Origin: Bacillota bacterium
GTDB taxonomy: Bacteria; Bacillota_I; Bacilli_A; Izemoplasmatales; Hujiaoplasmataceae
NCBI GenBank assembly: GCA_018818595.1
Contig: JAHIRM010000050.1
Coordinates: forward strand, 1 to 64,000
DNA: 64,000 bases
Direction of reading: 5' to 3'
Shown here: positions 18,046 to 26,721 of the stretch, one piece after another
Layout of the letters: every line of letters begins with the position of its first letter
Position numbering within the stretch: the stretch's first letter is position 1
Made by a program: the position numbers and the translations under genes
The notes under the pieces: generated by a model
The model's input: the letters and a program-made list of their open reading frames with translations, nothing else
What the model was told of the DNA's origin: nothing
The model's database searches: none

Positions 18046-18498
18046 TTACTTTTTATAGGTGAGTCTGTATAAACATAAGAATGCTCCCATTGATGATAAA
18101 ATTCCTGCAATGATCAAGCCATAGGAAAGAATCCAATCAAATTCAATTTCTGTAACGATACTCAATATAGTAACAGTAGTTGTTGTATATAAAGGTAACG
18201 TAAATAATAAAACAGCACCTACTGTGAACAATAGTAAAGAAATAATTGAACTTTTCTTAAAATATAACATAACAAGACTCGCGATTAAAGGTAATAGATA
18301 TGCTAATACTCCCCAAAAGCTCCAAACGATTTGTAAAGAATCTAAATAGAAGAACTCAGTACCAAATACTACTTCATAGCCTAAAAAAGATGAATCTGAA
18401 TTTTGAAAAGACAAAGCCGGAAAGAAAATCATTACGGCAACCGCAATTCCTATAAACGTTATGATAAAAGAAAACAAACTCTCTGTATTTTTTTTCAT
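18046..18498 (-). CDS. hypothetical membrane protein
   Basis: A 150-residue protein with four predicted membrane helices, short loops and a basic C-terminal end (YRLTYKK). No family is recognised. The ATG has GGAG just upstream on the minus strand. It is followed at the 3' side by the terminator shared with the convergent gene; the small GlsB-like gene lies upstream in the same direction, about 50 bp away, so they may form a two-gene operon. Confidence 0.7.
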   Translation of the reverse strand: MKKNTESLFSFIITFIGIAVAVMIFFPALSFQNSDSSFLGYEVVFGTEFFYLDSLQIVWSFWGVLAYLLPLIASLVMLYFKKSSIISLLLFTVGAVLLFTLPLYTTTTVTILSIVTEIEFDWILSYGLIIAGILSSMGAFLCLYRLTYKK

Positions 18499-18547
18499 TA
18501 TTTTTTCTCCTTAAGATAAAATATCTATAATTCTATGAATCTATAAC

Positions 18548-18808
18548 TTAATAACGTCTTCTACCACTGAAAAAATTAATCACCCAAAGTAATAAGACAG
18601 CTCCTAAAACTGCGAAACAAAAGCCCCAAAAACTAAATGTTGAAATTGTAGCGAGATCTAAAGAATAAGCAATTCCTCCTCCAATTACTGACCCAAGCAA
18701 ACCAACAACAATATTAGCGAGCAACCCAATTCTTCTGTTATTTCGACTTAGAATGCTTGCAATCCATCCAACGATTGCTCCAAATAATATCCATAATAGT
18801 AAATACAT
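18548..18808 (-). CDS. GlsB/YeaQ/YmgE family membrane protein
   Basis: An 86-residue protein with three hydrophobic segments and the family pattern WILFGAIVGWIAS, GLLANIVVGLLGSVIGG and a basic C-terminus (SGRRRY). These transglycosylase-associated proteins are small stress-induced membrane proteins of unknown chemistry. The ATG at 18808 is preferred, as GGAGG lies 8 bp upstream; a GTG nine bases earlier overlaps that site. It is encoded upstream of a membrane protein gene in the same direction. Confidence 0.85.
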   Translation of the reverse strand: MYLLLWILFGAIVGWIASILSRNNRRIGLLANIVVGLLGSVIGGGIAYSLDLATISTFSFWGFCFAVLGAVLLLWVINFFSGRRRY

Positions 18809-19005
18809 ATAGTACACCTCCTCTCAAAAATCAAACATTTCTAAATATAACATTATAAAACGAAAAACTTTTTCTATTGATATTTAAAGATGAATGCTTA
18901 TAAACTATACACTTTCAATAATCCTTTATTTTTTAAGAAGATACCCTTAAATGTAATCTTATACGTTTTAATGCTGGAATCTAGCCTTAACTAATGTGCG
19001 AAAAT

Positions 19006-19108
19006 ATATGAAAATATAGTTTGTAAATATAATATAACGCAAAATGAAGTAAAATGCAATACCGTATATGAAAATAATGTTGACAATATGAAAATAAAGG
19101 CGTATAAT
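19006..19108 (+). promoter_or_regulatory. consensus promoter with three phased direct repeats
   Basis: TTGACA (19080-19085), 17-bp spacer, TATAAT (19103-19108): a consensus promoter for the ice-binding protein gene. ATATGAAAATA occurs three times in the same direction, at 19006, 19066 and 19086, i.e. 60 and 20 bp apart, roughly whole helical turns; the last copy fills the promoter spacer. This looks like an activator or repressor site, though AT-rich DNA makes chance possible. The rest of the gap back to 18809 shows nothing. Confidence 0.65.
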
Positions 19109-19161
19109 GAAATTAGCTAGGATCAAATCAGACACGAGTATCACGAATGGAGAACAACTAT

Positions 19162-20280
19162 ATGAATAATAATAAAATTTTTATCGCATTAAAAGTAATA
19201 TCACTTATGCTATTTGCAGGAATAGGATTGACACTTGTTGCATGCAACACAACGACAACAACAACGTCAGCGATATCAACTTCTGCAACAACCACTACTA
19301 CTACGAGCACAAACGCCACGACTACAACAACTGAAGAACCAGTCATTTTGAATGCAACATTGACCGATCTTAGTATTGATGGAACAACCGTAATGGGATT
19401 TAGTCCATCAACAAATGATTATGTTTTGGTTTTATCTTCAGATGTGACTGAAACACCTACCGTCGAAGCAGTGAAATATGCAGCTGAGTCTACAGTTGTC
19501 ATTGTAGATGCAGTTAATATCGAATCAGAAGAAGCAAGTGACAGAACGACGACAATAACTGTTACCACAGAAGACGAATTGACAGTAAATGTATATACAG
19601 TCTTATTTGAATCAACTATCGCGCCTGTTTCATTAGGAACAGCAGATGATTTTGTACTATTAGCAAAAACAGGAATCGATACTGCAACTAGTTCAATAGT
19701 TACAGGAGATATTGGTGTAAGTCCAGCAGCGGCTACTTATATTACCGGATTTTCGTTGATTTTAGATAGTACAACTACATTTTCAACTTCAATTCAAGTC
19801 GTAGGCCAAGTTTTTGCCAGTGATTATACTTCACCAACAGGAACGATTCTTACTACAGCAATTTCAGATATGGAAACAGCATATATTGAAGCTGCAGGAA
19901 GAGCAGCAAATTACAACGAATTATACGCAGGTGATTTAAGCGGAAAAACTTTAACCACTGGAGTATACAAATGGAGTAATAGTGTATTAATTAACACAGA
20001 TCTTACTTTAACCGGAAGTGCAACAGACGTTTGGATCTTTCAAATTGCTGGAACATTAACACAAGCTTCAGGAATAAACATTACATTAGCTGGCGGAGCA
20101 GTAGCTGAAAACATTGTTTGGCAAGTTGCTGACACAGTAGCCATTGGAACAGGAGCTCATTTTCAAGGTACGCTTCTTGCAATGACAAACATCGTTTGTG
20201 AAACGAGTGCCTCAATTGATGGAAGTCTTTATTCTCAAACAGCAATTACACTTGATGCATGTACAGTTACAAAACCTTAA
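19162..20280 (+). CDS. ice-binding-like (DUF3494) lipoprotein with cadherin-like domain
   Basis: A secreted lipoprotein of about 372 residues. It has a signal peptide ending in the lipobox LTLVAC, a long Thr/Ser linker (about residues 30-60), a cadherin-like beta-sandwich (about 65-150: LTDLSIDG, GFSPSTNDYVL) and a C-terminal DUF3494 ice-binding-type beta-solenoid (about 155-372: GDIGVSPAAA, AGDLSGKTLTTGVYKW, VWQVADTVAIGTGAHFQG). Family members bind ice or act as adhesins at the cell surface. The start at 19162 has GGAG nine bases upstream; ATG 19147 has no site. It has its own consensus promoter and terminator, so it is monocistronic. Thr-rich linkers recur in the lipoprotein at 32678. Confidence 0.9.
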   Translation: MNNNKIFIALKVISLMLFAGIGLTLVACNTTTTTTSAISTSATTTTTTSTNATTTTTEEPVILNATLTDLSIDGTTVMGFSPSTNDYVLVLSSDVTETPTVEAVKYAAESTVVIVDAVNIESEEASDRTTTITVTTEDELTVNVYTVLFESTIAPVSLGTADDFVLLAKTGIDTATSSIVTGDIGVSPAAATYITGFSLILDSTTTFSTSIQVVGQVFASDYTSPTGTILTTAISDMETAYIEAAGRAANYNELYAGDLSGKTLTTGVYKWSNSVLINTDLTLTGSATDVWIFQIAGTLTQASGINITLAGGAVAENIVWQVADTVAIGTGAHFQGTLLAMTNIVCETSASIDGSLYSQTAITLDACTVTKP

Positions 20281-20325
20281 ATCAAAGTAATAAAAAGAAA
20301 TAAATTGATTTTAAAAAAACTAAAT

Positions 20326-20366
20326 ATATAGCTCTTTATGTTATTTAAAATAAGGAGCTATATTAG
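20326..20366 (+). terminator. intrinsic terminator
   Basis: ATATAGCTC (20326-20334) pairs with GAGCTATAT (20355-20363); a weak T run follows. It ends the ice-binding protein gene. Confidence 0.65.
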
Positions 20367-20498
20367 TTTAAAAACATTAACAATTATTTTACTAGAAGTT
20401 GTATTGATTTTAAATTTTCATGTAGCATATTATGCATACTGAATATTTAAGGTAAACAACAAATATTAATGTAAATCATTACGAAAGAGATGAATTTT

Positions 20499-20678
20499 GT
20501 GGAAGAGTTTACGCTTTATACAATCGAACAAATTTCAGATATACTCAAGGTTACGAAAAGAACAATTTATAACTATATTAAAAGCAACGATTTAAAAGCA
20601 GTTAAATTTGGAAAATACTGGAGAGTTAAGCACTTTGATTTTCAAGAATTCATAGACAATGGTACCAACAAAAAATAA
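20499..20678 (+). CDS. excisionase-type HTH DNA-binding protein
   Basis: A 59-residue protein that is almost entirely one helix-turn-helix domain of the excisionase/MerR-like type: YTIEQISDILKVTKRT, then TIYNYIKSNDLKAVKFG and KYWRV. Such proteins are found as recombination directionality factors or small regulators. A GTG at 20499 is preferred, since AAAGAG lies nine bases upstream; ATG 20490 overlaps that site. No integrase or transposase is nearby, so it may be a stand-alone regulator. A terminator follows at 20792. Confidence 0.85.
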   Translation: MEEFTLYTIEQISDILKVTKRTIYNYIKSNDLKAVKFGKYWRVKHFDFQEFIDNGTNKK

Positions 20679-21061
20679 GGCTTTAACAATCGTTCTAGCC
20701 CTTAATATCTATGAGGATTATCAAGATATATCTGAGAAAATTTTCATTTGTTCTATTTAAAACATTTATTAAATCAATTTCATTTTTTATTAGGCATGCG
20801 CTATTTTGAGCATGCCTTTTTTCGTTTTAAGAAGACAGTGATAATAGATATAAATGTTATAGCAATTACAAAAAATAATGTTTTTTTTTTTAAAATAGTT
20901 ACTTTTATATCAGAGTAAGATATGATATGATTTACCATATATGAATTTATTTTTGTTTTTTGAGTAATAATGATTTAGTCTATTTTTTCAAATTCAAATA
21001 TTTAAGTATTATTATTCAATCTTTACATAATTTATTCTGACTTTAGGAGGATTTTTGAAAT
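20679..21061 (+). other. intergenic region with a terminator
   Basis: Apart from the hairpin at 20792-20823, it is AT-rich noncoding DNA with a long T run near 20880; no gene or convincing promoter is seen. Confidence 0.5.
20792..20823 (+). terminator. intrinsic terminator
   Basis: AGGCATGC (20792-20799) pairs with GCATGCCT (20810-20817), followed by TTTTTT. Confidence 0.85.
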
Positions 21062-21991
21062 ATGCTACATAGTAGAAAAGGATTTGTATTTGGTTCTTTG
21101 CTTGTTGCTATTTTTTTGGTTATTTGGACGTTTAAAGTTTCTCTTGAGGGTGGACGATTAAGTCTTCTCCCTGGAGGAATCATCCTGATTTATATGGTAA
21201 TCCATTTTTTCTTTTTTTGGATTAGGATTATAGCTGGGAAAAGAAAAGGATGGATTAGTTTTATTCCGTCTCTCCCATCCGGAATAATAATGATAATTTT
21301 ATTTTATCAATGGATAAAATATAAGGCATATTTAGGTTGTCCTGATGGAGGAATATGTGAAGATACTTTATCACCATTTTTATTTATTACTACAGGAATT
21401 ACACTTTTTTGTGTTATCTATTCTTTGATTTTTGAGTTGACGTTAAAATATATTCCAATTGATAACCAAATTAATAACACTCCTTTACCTGCAAATCCAA
21501 ATGAACAAGATTTAACTATTGAGACAGACCAAATTGGAATTCCTCAAAAAATTACAAACAACCGTATATTTAATCGTACTAATTGGATTCAAGTTATAAT
21601 AGTTATCGGAGGGGGACTACTTTCATTTGGAGCAGTCTATTTAGTGTATGCATTAATTGATTTTTTAATTGGATGGACAGGATTGAATATTCTTCCTTGG
21701 ATTTTATTACTGATATACTCCTTTGTTTTAACCATATTATTTTTGCTTTCTGAACGTACAAAATGGCCATCATCTGTGAAGGCTGCAATGTTTACAGCTC
21801 TCATCGTTATTTGGATTGGAACGTTTGAAGAGATTGAATTTAGTAGTAATAATATAAGTCATCTTGTCTACTTCCTTTCAATAGCAGTTCCAATTGGAGC
21901 TATAGTTTATGTATTCTTTTTAAAAAAACCGTGGGTGTATTACATTGCCATCATTTTTTCAGTACTTTTAGGATTTACTTTATTTAACTAA
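21062..21991 (+). CDS. hypothetical polytopic membrane protein
   Basis: A 309-residue protein with three or four hydrophobic segments in the first 130 residues, a polar cytosolic-type linker (about 140-175: NPNEQDLTIETDQ), and four more in the C-terminal half. A CPDGGICEDTL loop could carry a disulfide or bind metal. No family recognised. The ATG is preceded by AGGAGGA. The flavoprotein gene follows 43 bp downstream and may be in the same transcript. Confidence 0.7.
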   Translation: MLHSRKGFVFGSLLVAIFLVIWTFKVSLEGGRLSLLPGGIILIYMVIHFFFFWIRIIAGKRKGWISFIPSLPSGIIMIILFYQWIKYKAYLGCPDGGICEDTLSPFLFITTGITLFCVIYSLIFELTLKYIPIDNQINNTPLPANPNEQDLTIETDQIGIPQKITNNRIFNRTNWIQVIIVIGGGLLSFGAVYLVYALIDFLIGWTGLNILPWILLLIYSFVLTILFLLSERTKWPSSVKAAMFTALIVIWIGTFEEIEFSSNNISHLVYFLSIAVPIGAIVYVFFLKKPWVYYIAIIFSVLLGFTLFN

Positions 21992-22034
21992 CTAACTTTG
22001 TTTTATCATTTGATGTTTATGGAGATGATTTGTT

Positions 22035-22706
22035 ATGAAGGCTCAAGAATATACAATAAAACTTTTGAAAATAGAACATTTGGATAAAGAATATTATAGT
22101 TTCGATTTTTCAAAACCAGAAGGATTCGAATTTGTTGAAGGACAATTCGGAGTATTTACTCACGTGAACAAAGTGATGGAAGGGAAACCATTTAGAGCGT
22201 TTAGTATTGCCTCTACCAATGAAGAACCCTTCCTAAAAATAGCTACAAAAATCACTTCATCTCCCAGCGAATTTAAACAAAGACTCTTAAATTTGGCGTT
22301 AGGTGAAGAAGTGATTTTACGTGCACCCATGGGTGATTTTAAATATGACGAAACACAAAAGGCAGTTTTTATTGCTGGAGGGATTGGCATTACTCCAATT
22401 AGAAGCATTATACTTTCAATGAAAAGACTAAATGAAAATCGTCTTGACACATTAATCTATTCAGAATTAGAGAGTACTTATCCATTTAGCAGTGAACTTG
22501 AAAGCACAAAAAAGCTAGAAGTCTTTTATTCTGCCGATATTGAACCCACTCAAAAATTAATCACTGATACGATAAATATTTATCAAAATAAAGCATTATA
22601 TTACCTTTCTGGAAGTCCTGGATTTGTGAAAGGAATAACGGAATTATTAAAAGTCCACGGAATACTCGAAACGAAAATCATCTATGATGTTTTTGTTGGA
22701 TACTAA
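22035..22706 (+). CDS. FAD/NAD(P)-binding oxidoreductase, ferredoxin-reductase-like
   Basis: A 223-residue protein of the ferredoxin-NADP reductase superfamily without an attached iron-sulfur domain. The N-terminal FAD barrel contains FRAFSIAS (about residues 54-61), the family RxYS-type site, and the C-terminal nucleotide domain contains IAGGIGITPIRS (about 115-126) and a late SGSPGFV motif. It probably passes electrons between NAD(P)H and a separate redox partner in the cytosol; the partner is unknown. The upstream membrane protein gene could supply a membrane anchor (inference). Confidence 0.82.
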   Translation: MKAQEYTIKLLKIEHLDKEYYSFDFSKPEGFEFVEGQFGVFTHVNKVMEGKPFRAFSIASTNEEPFLKIATKITSSPSEFKQRLLNLALGEEVILRAPMGDFKYDETQKAVFIAGGIGITPIRSIILSMKRLNENRLDTLIYSELESTYPFSSELESTKKLEVFYSADIEPTQKLITDTINIYQNKALYYLSGSPGFVKGITELLKVHGILETKIIYDVFVGY

Positions 22707-22776
22707 TTTTCACATACTTGAATTCACAATTATTAATTGATTATAATCGTTCAATCTAGACTGTTAAGGAGCCAAA

Positions 22777-23622
22777 ATGAAAAAAATAACAACGTTGATT
22801 TTGATAGTGCTTTTGCAGTTAACAGTCTCAGGTTGTGTATATCGTCAAAAAGATAGTCTTTTAAAATGGTTTGATGTTACCAAATTTAATCAAGAATTAA
22901 TTGATATGTGCTCTGGAGATGGATATGAAAACATTATAAAAGGTGATCCATACTATTGTCCGTTATACACTCAAGAAGATTTAGATCCTAAATTAGAACT
23001 GTATATGGAAGAGTTAAGCTTGACGTTTGTAAAGGGCTTAGGAGTTAGTAATGTTTATACCGCTTTAGAACAACTTAAAATTGATTTTGAAGAGCCAATC
23101 TCAGATAATGAAGTGCTTTTAAGAGTGGACTTTGTTAATTTCTATACTTGTATTGCTTTAGATGAATATCAAAATGAAAAAATTGTGTATCTAGCCGCTC
23201 ATACCCCAAAAGGTATTGACAAAAATGCATACATTTATGATAATCCTCTTGAACTTACCTACAAAAAATTAGAAGATATTATTGAAACTCATCAAGGAGA
23301 AAGTTTTGAATTTACGATATCGTATAGCAATGGGTTTGTTCAAACCTATAAAGTATATCTAAACGACGAATTATTTAATAACATATTTTTTGCAAAAGAT
23401 TCAAATCTGTTTTTAGGAGAACTGTTTTACGAGTGTACCTTGTGTACTTATGTACTAGTAGAAGAAGAGTGGATACTTGCTGATAACAATCTTTATACTC
23501 CAATTATCTTCTACATTCTTTATGAAGATGATTTAATGAAAGGCTATTACCATAAAGGATTTACCGATTATGGTGCTTCCATATATGAGACAGCTTTTGA
23601 GTTGGCTGTAAATCTTGACTAA
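22777..23622 (+). CDS. hypothetical lipoprotein
   Basis: A 281-residue exported protein: signal peptide with basic start (MKKITT), hydrophobic stretch and lipobox TVSGC (Cys20), then an acidic globular region with two Cys pairs (YYCPLY, FYECTLCTY). No family recognised. The ATG follows AAGGAG. It sits alone between the flavoprotein and the cupin gene, with no strong terminator on either side. Confidence 0.7.
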   Translation: MKKITTLILIVLLQLTVSGCVYRQKDSLLKWFDVTKFNQELIDMCSGDGYENIIKGDPYYCPLYTQEDLDPKLELYMEELSLTFVKGLGVSNVYTALEQLKIDFEEPISDNEVLLRVDFVNFYTCIALDEYQNEKIVYLAAHTPKGIDKNAYIYDNPLELTYKKLEDIIETHQGESFEFTISYSNGFVQTYKVYLNDELFNNIFFAKDSNLFLGELFYECTLCTYVLVEEEWILADNNLYTPIIFYILYEDDLMKGYYHKGFTDYGASIYETAFELAVNLD

Positions 23623-23689
23623 CAATCTTAGTACCATAGGCTGAATCAATTCAATAAAGAAAATATCAATTTTTAGGAGGATAACCAAA

Positions 23690-24037
23690 ATGGTAGGTCA
23701 CACAAATCAAATTAGTGCAATAGAAATCAAATCAAAAGAATCAAAAAACGCCTTTATGAAAGTATTAATTTCACCTAATGAAGGTTGGGAAGATTACGTT
23801 ATGAGAGTAATAGAAGTGAAAGAAGAAGGGGTTACACCGCTTCATAGTCATCCTTGGCCACATATCAATTACATTATTGAAGGAAAGGGACAATTAATGA
23901 TACAAGGCGAAACAAACATTGTGACTTCTGGGTCTTATGCGTTTGTTCCAAGTAATACGTTACATCAATTTAAAAACATTGGTAAAGAGACATTTAAGTT
24001 TATCTGTATTGTTCCCAAAAAAGGGCACATCATTTAA
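23690..24037 (+). CDS. cupin-domain protein
   Basis: A 115-residue single cupin. Metal-binding motif 1 is HSHPWPHINYIIEG (His at about residues 47-53) and motif 2 is PSNTLHQFKNIG. Such small cupins bind a metal and act as sensors, isomerases or dioxygenases; the substrate is not visible. The ATG follows AGGAGG. A strong hairpin terminator follows. Confidence 0.85.
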   Translation: MVGHTNQISAIEIKSKESKNAFMKVLISPNEGWEDYVMRVIEVKEEGVTPLHSHPWPHINYIIEGKGQLMIQGETNIVTSGSYAFVPSNTLHQFKNIGKETFKFICIVPKKGHII

Positions 24038-24077
24038 AACTATTTTTATTATAAAAAATGAATTAAATGAATTTTTA

Positions 24078-24108
24078 AAAAAGCGTCTACTACTGGACGC
24101 TTTTTCTT
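24078..24108 (+). terminator. intrinsic terminator
   Basis: AAAAAGCGTC (24078-24087) pairs with GACGCTTTTT (24096-24105), followed by CTTTT. Confidence 0.9.
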
Positions 24109-24233
24109 TTATTACATTAAAATGTATTTGAAGTTATAGATTCCTTCGTATAAATTGTGGTAAAATAGAATCACAATCATTTATTAAAACAGTAAACATA
24201 TATATAAATCAATAAAAAAAGGAAGTTTTATTT

Positions 24234-25106
24234 TTGAAAGAAGCCATTCTTTATCAAAAACTTGATTTTGACAAAGTCCAATGTAAAGTATGTAATCATT
24301 ACTGCAAGATTTCAGAAGGAAAAAGAGGAATTTGTGGAGTAAGAGAAAATATTCATGGAGTATTATTTTCTCTCAATTACGGAAAAACAATCGCAAGAGC
24401 GATTGACCCCATCGAAAAAAAACCTCTATATCATTTCATGCCAAAATCAAAGATCTATTCTTTTGCGACTGTGGGATGTAATTTTCACTGCGAATGGTGT
24501 CAAAATTATGACATTTCTCAAAGCTCAAAACAATATAATTACATATTAGGAGAGATGATTTCACCAGAAGAACATGTACAAAAAGCAATTGATTCTAGAT
24601 GCCCTTCCATAGCTTATACCTATTCAGAACCAACCATCTTTTTAGAATATGCCCTAGACACAATGAAACGAGCAAAAGAAAAAGGATTAAAGAACGTTTG
24701 GGTAACAAACGGTTATATGAGTAAAGAGACCTTAGAGTTGATTTTACCGTATTTAGACGCAGTAAATGTGGATTTTAAGGGACCTGATGATGAAGTGTAT
24801 CAAAAGTATTGTGGAGGAAGTGCAACGACTGTAATGGATAACTTAATTGCCTTTCAAAAAGCTGGAGTTCATCTTGAAATCACAACGTTAATTATCCCAG
24901 GAATAAATGATAAACAAATTCAGCTTGAAAAAATCGCGTTTTTTATTGCTTCGAAACTAGGAAAGAATATTCCATGGCATCTCTCAAGATTCTTTCCGGC
25001 TTGGAAAATGTTAGATAAAACAATTACCCCAAGAGATACATTAGAAATGGCAAAAACGTTAGGTAAAATCGCGGGATTAAATCATATCTATTTGGGTAAT
25101 GTATAA
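24234..25106 (+). CDS. amrS: AmmeMemoRadiSam system radical SAM enzyme
   Basis: A 290-residue radical SAM protein. The cluster motif is CNFHCEWC (Cys82, Cys86, Cys89). An N-terminal Cys/His-rich segment (CKVCNHYC, then GICG) may bind another metal. The order and length match the AmrS family, related to pyruvate formate-lyase activating enzymes. It uses a [4Fe-4S] cluster to cleave S-adenosylmethionine; the natural reaction is not settled. The start is a TTG preceded by AAAGGAAG. The gene is followed 36 bp later by the fused MEMO-AMMECR1 gene, the constant partner of this system. An extended -10 (TGGTAAAAT) lies near 24158-24166. Confidence 0.9.
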   Translation: MKEAILYQKLDFDKVQCKVCNHYCKISEGKRGICGVRENIHGVLFSLNYGKTIARAIDPIEKKPLYHFMPKSKIYSFATVGCNFHCEWCQNYDISQSSKQYNYILGEMISPEEHVQKAIDSRCPSIAYTYSEPTIFLEYALDTMKRAKEKGLKNVWVTNGYMSKETLELILPYLDAVNVDFKGPDDEVYQKYCGGSATTVMDNLIAFQKAGVHLEITTLIIPGINDKQIQLEKIAFFIASKLGKNIPWHLSRFFPAWKMLDKTITPRDTLEMAKTLGKIAGLNHIYLGNV

Positions 25107-25142
25107 TTGAATTTTTATATTTCAGTTAGGAGATGAAAAAAC

Positions 25143-26528
25143 ATGTCACTTATTGGAGCATTTGTAGTTCCACATCCCCCTTTAATTGTTCCAGAAATTG
25201 GAAAGGGAGAACAATCACGTATTCAAAAAACGATTGATTCTTATAAGGCAATTGCCAAAAAAATCGCTTTATTAAAACCAGAGACGATTATCATTACAAC
25301 GCCACATTCTGTTCTATATTCAGATTATATACATATTTCACCAGAACCCAAAGCAAAAGGAAGTTTTAAAGACTTTGGTGCGCCTTCAATTCAATTTGAA
25401 GTTGATTATGACGAAACCTTGATAAAAATGATTTCATCTCTTGCGACTTCAAAGAATATAGCGGCAGGGACCAAAGGAGAAAAAAGTACAGTATTAGATC
25501 ACGCAACAATGGTTCCACTTTATTTTGTTAATCAATATTACAATAACTTCAAATTAGTAAGAATATCACTTTCTGGTCTATCAGATTCAACTCACTATCA
25601 ATTTGGAATGTGCATTAATGAAGCAGTTCAACAATCTAAAAAAAGAGTTGTTCTAATATCTAGCGGAGACCTTTCACATAAATTAACAGAAGATGGCCCT
25701 TATGGCTTTGCAAAAGAAGGACCTATCTTTGATAAAAAAGTAACCAATGCTTTATCAAATGGAGATTTTATGGAATTATTTTCTTTTGATGAGGATTTCT
25801 TAGAAAAAACAGCAGAATGTGGATTAAGATCGTTTCTAATGTTAGCGGGAGCGCTAGATGGAAAATCAATTGAATCCGAGTTACTCTCCTATGAAGGACC
25901 TTTTGGTGTGGGGTATGCTATTGCGTCATTTAAAATTTTAAAAGAAGACAAATCAAGACAATTTGGTCTGCTATTTGAAAAACAGGAAAGCTCAAAATTG
26001 CGCCTTTTAAGAGAAAAAGAAGATTCCTTTGTAAAATTAGCAAGAAAATCGCTAGAATATTATATTCACACTCATAAAAAACTTGATTGTCCTATAAATC
26101 TTGAAGAAGAACTTTTAAAAGAAAAAGCAGGAGTATTTGTCTCTTTAAAAATGGATAATAGATTAAGAGGTTGTATTGGTACAATTTATCCTACAACGAA
26201 ATGTATTGCTTATGAAATTATTCAAAATGCAATCAGTGCAGGAACTCAAGATCCTCGATTTCCTCCAGTATTAGCAAGCGAACTTTCCAAATTAGTCATA
26301 AGCGTCGATGTTCTTGGAAAAAAAGAAGCCATTTCTTCGTTAGAAGAATTAGATGTTTTGCGTTATGGAGTAATCGTTTCTTCAAAAGGCAAATCAGGAC
26401 TTCTTTTACCAAATCTAAGCGGAATCACAACTCCTTTCATGCAAGTTCAGATTGCTTTGCAAAAAGCTGGAATCAACAAGGAAGAATCATATTCTATGGA
26501 AAGATTTGAAGTAATAAGACATCATTAA
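25143..26528 (+). CDS. fused MEMO/LigB-like and AMMECR1 protein
   Basis: A 461-residue fusion. Residues about 1-270 are a MEMO/LigB-type class III dioxygenase-fold domain (VVPHPPLIVPEIG, TTPHSV, SSGDLSH with conserved His residues). Residues about 285-461 are an AMMECR1 domain with its hallmark LRGCIGT. Together with the upstream radical SAM gene it forms the AmmeMemoRadiSam system, widespread in anaerobes and archaea, with no firmly known pathway. The ATG follows TTAGGAGA. The fusion tells that the two domains work in the same complex or reaction. Confidence 0.92.
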   Translation: MSLIGAFVVPHPPLIVPEIGKGEQSRIQKTIDSYKAIAKKIALLKPETIIITTPHSVLYSDYIHISPEPKAKGSFKDFGAPSIQFEVDYDETLIKMISSLATSKNIAAGTKGEKSTVLDHATMVPLYFVNQYYNNFKLVRISLSGLSDSTHYQFGMCINEAVQQSKKRVVLISSGDLSHKLTEDGPYGFAKEGPIFDKKVTNALSNGDFMELFSFDEDFLEKTAECGLRSFLMLAGALDGKSIESELLSYEGPFGVGYAIASFKILKEDKSRQFGLLFEKQESSKLRLLREKEDSFVKLARKSLEYYIHTHKKLDCPINLEEELLKEKAGVFVSLKMDNRLRGCIGTIYPTTKCIAYEIIQNAISAGTQDPRFPPVLASELSKLVISVDVLGKKEAISSLEELDVLRYGVIVSSKGKSGLLLPNLSGITTPFMQVQIALQKAGINKEESYSMERFEVIRHH

Positions 26529-26721
26529 ATGTAAGAGTTTATATAAAACGATAATCTTTTTAACGAGTAAAAAACGATATAACAAATAAAAATTTATTTG
26601 AACATCCAATTTACTTTAGTGATTTTAAATAGTATAATTTAATTATATTGGTTGAAGCTATTTTATAATATTTTCTTTAGAATCAACTTATAAAAGCTTT
26701 ACATCCATAGGAGGAGATTAA

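Noticed and set aside
19158-19346. Minus-strand open frame rich in Val opposite the Thr linker of the ice-binding lipoprotein
   Set aside because: It is only the antisense of the Thr codon repeat (ACN read as NGT) and has no ribosome-binding site.
23937-24131. Short frame overlapping the end of the cupin gene
   Set aside because: It runs through the terminator hairpin and has no ribosome-binding site.
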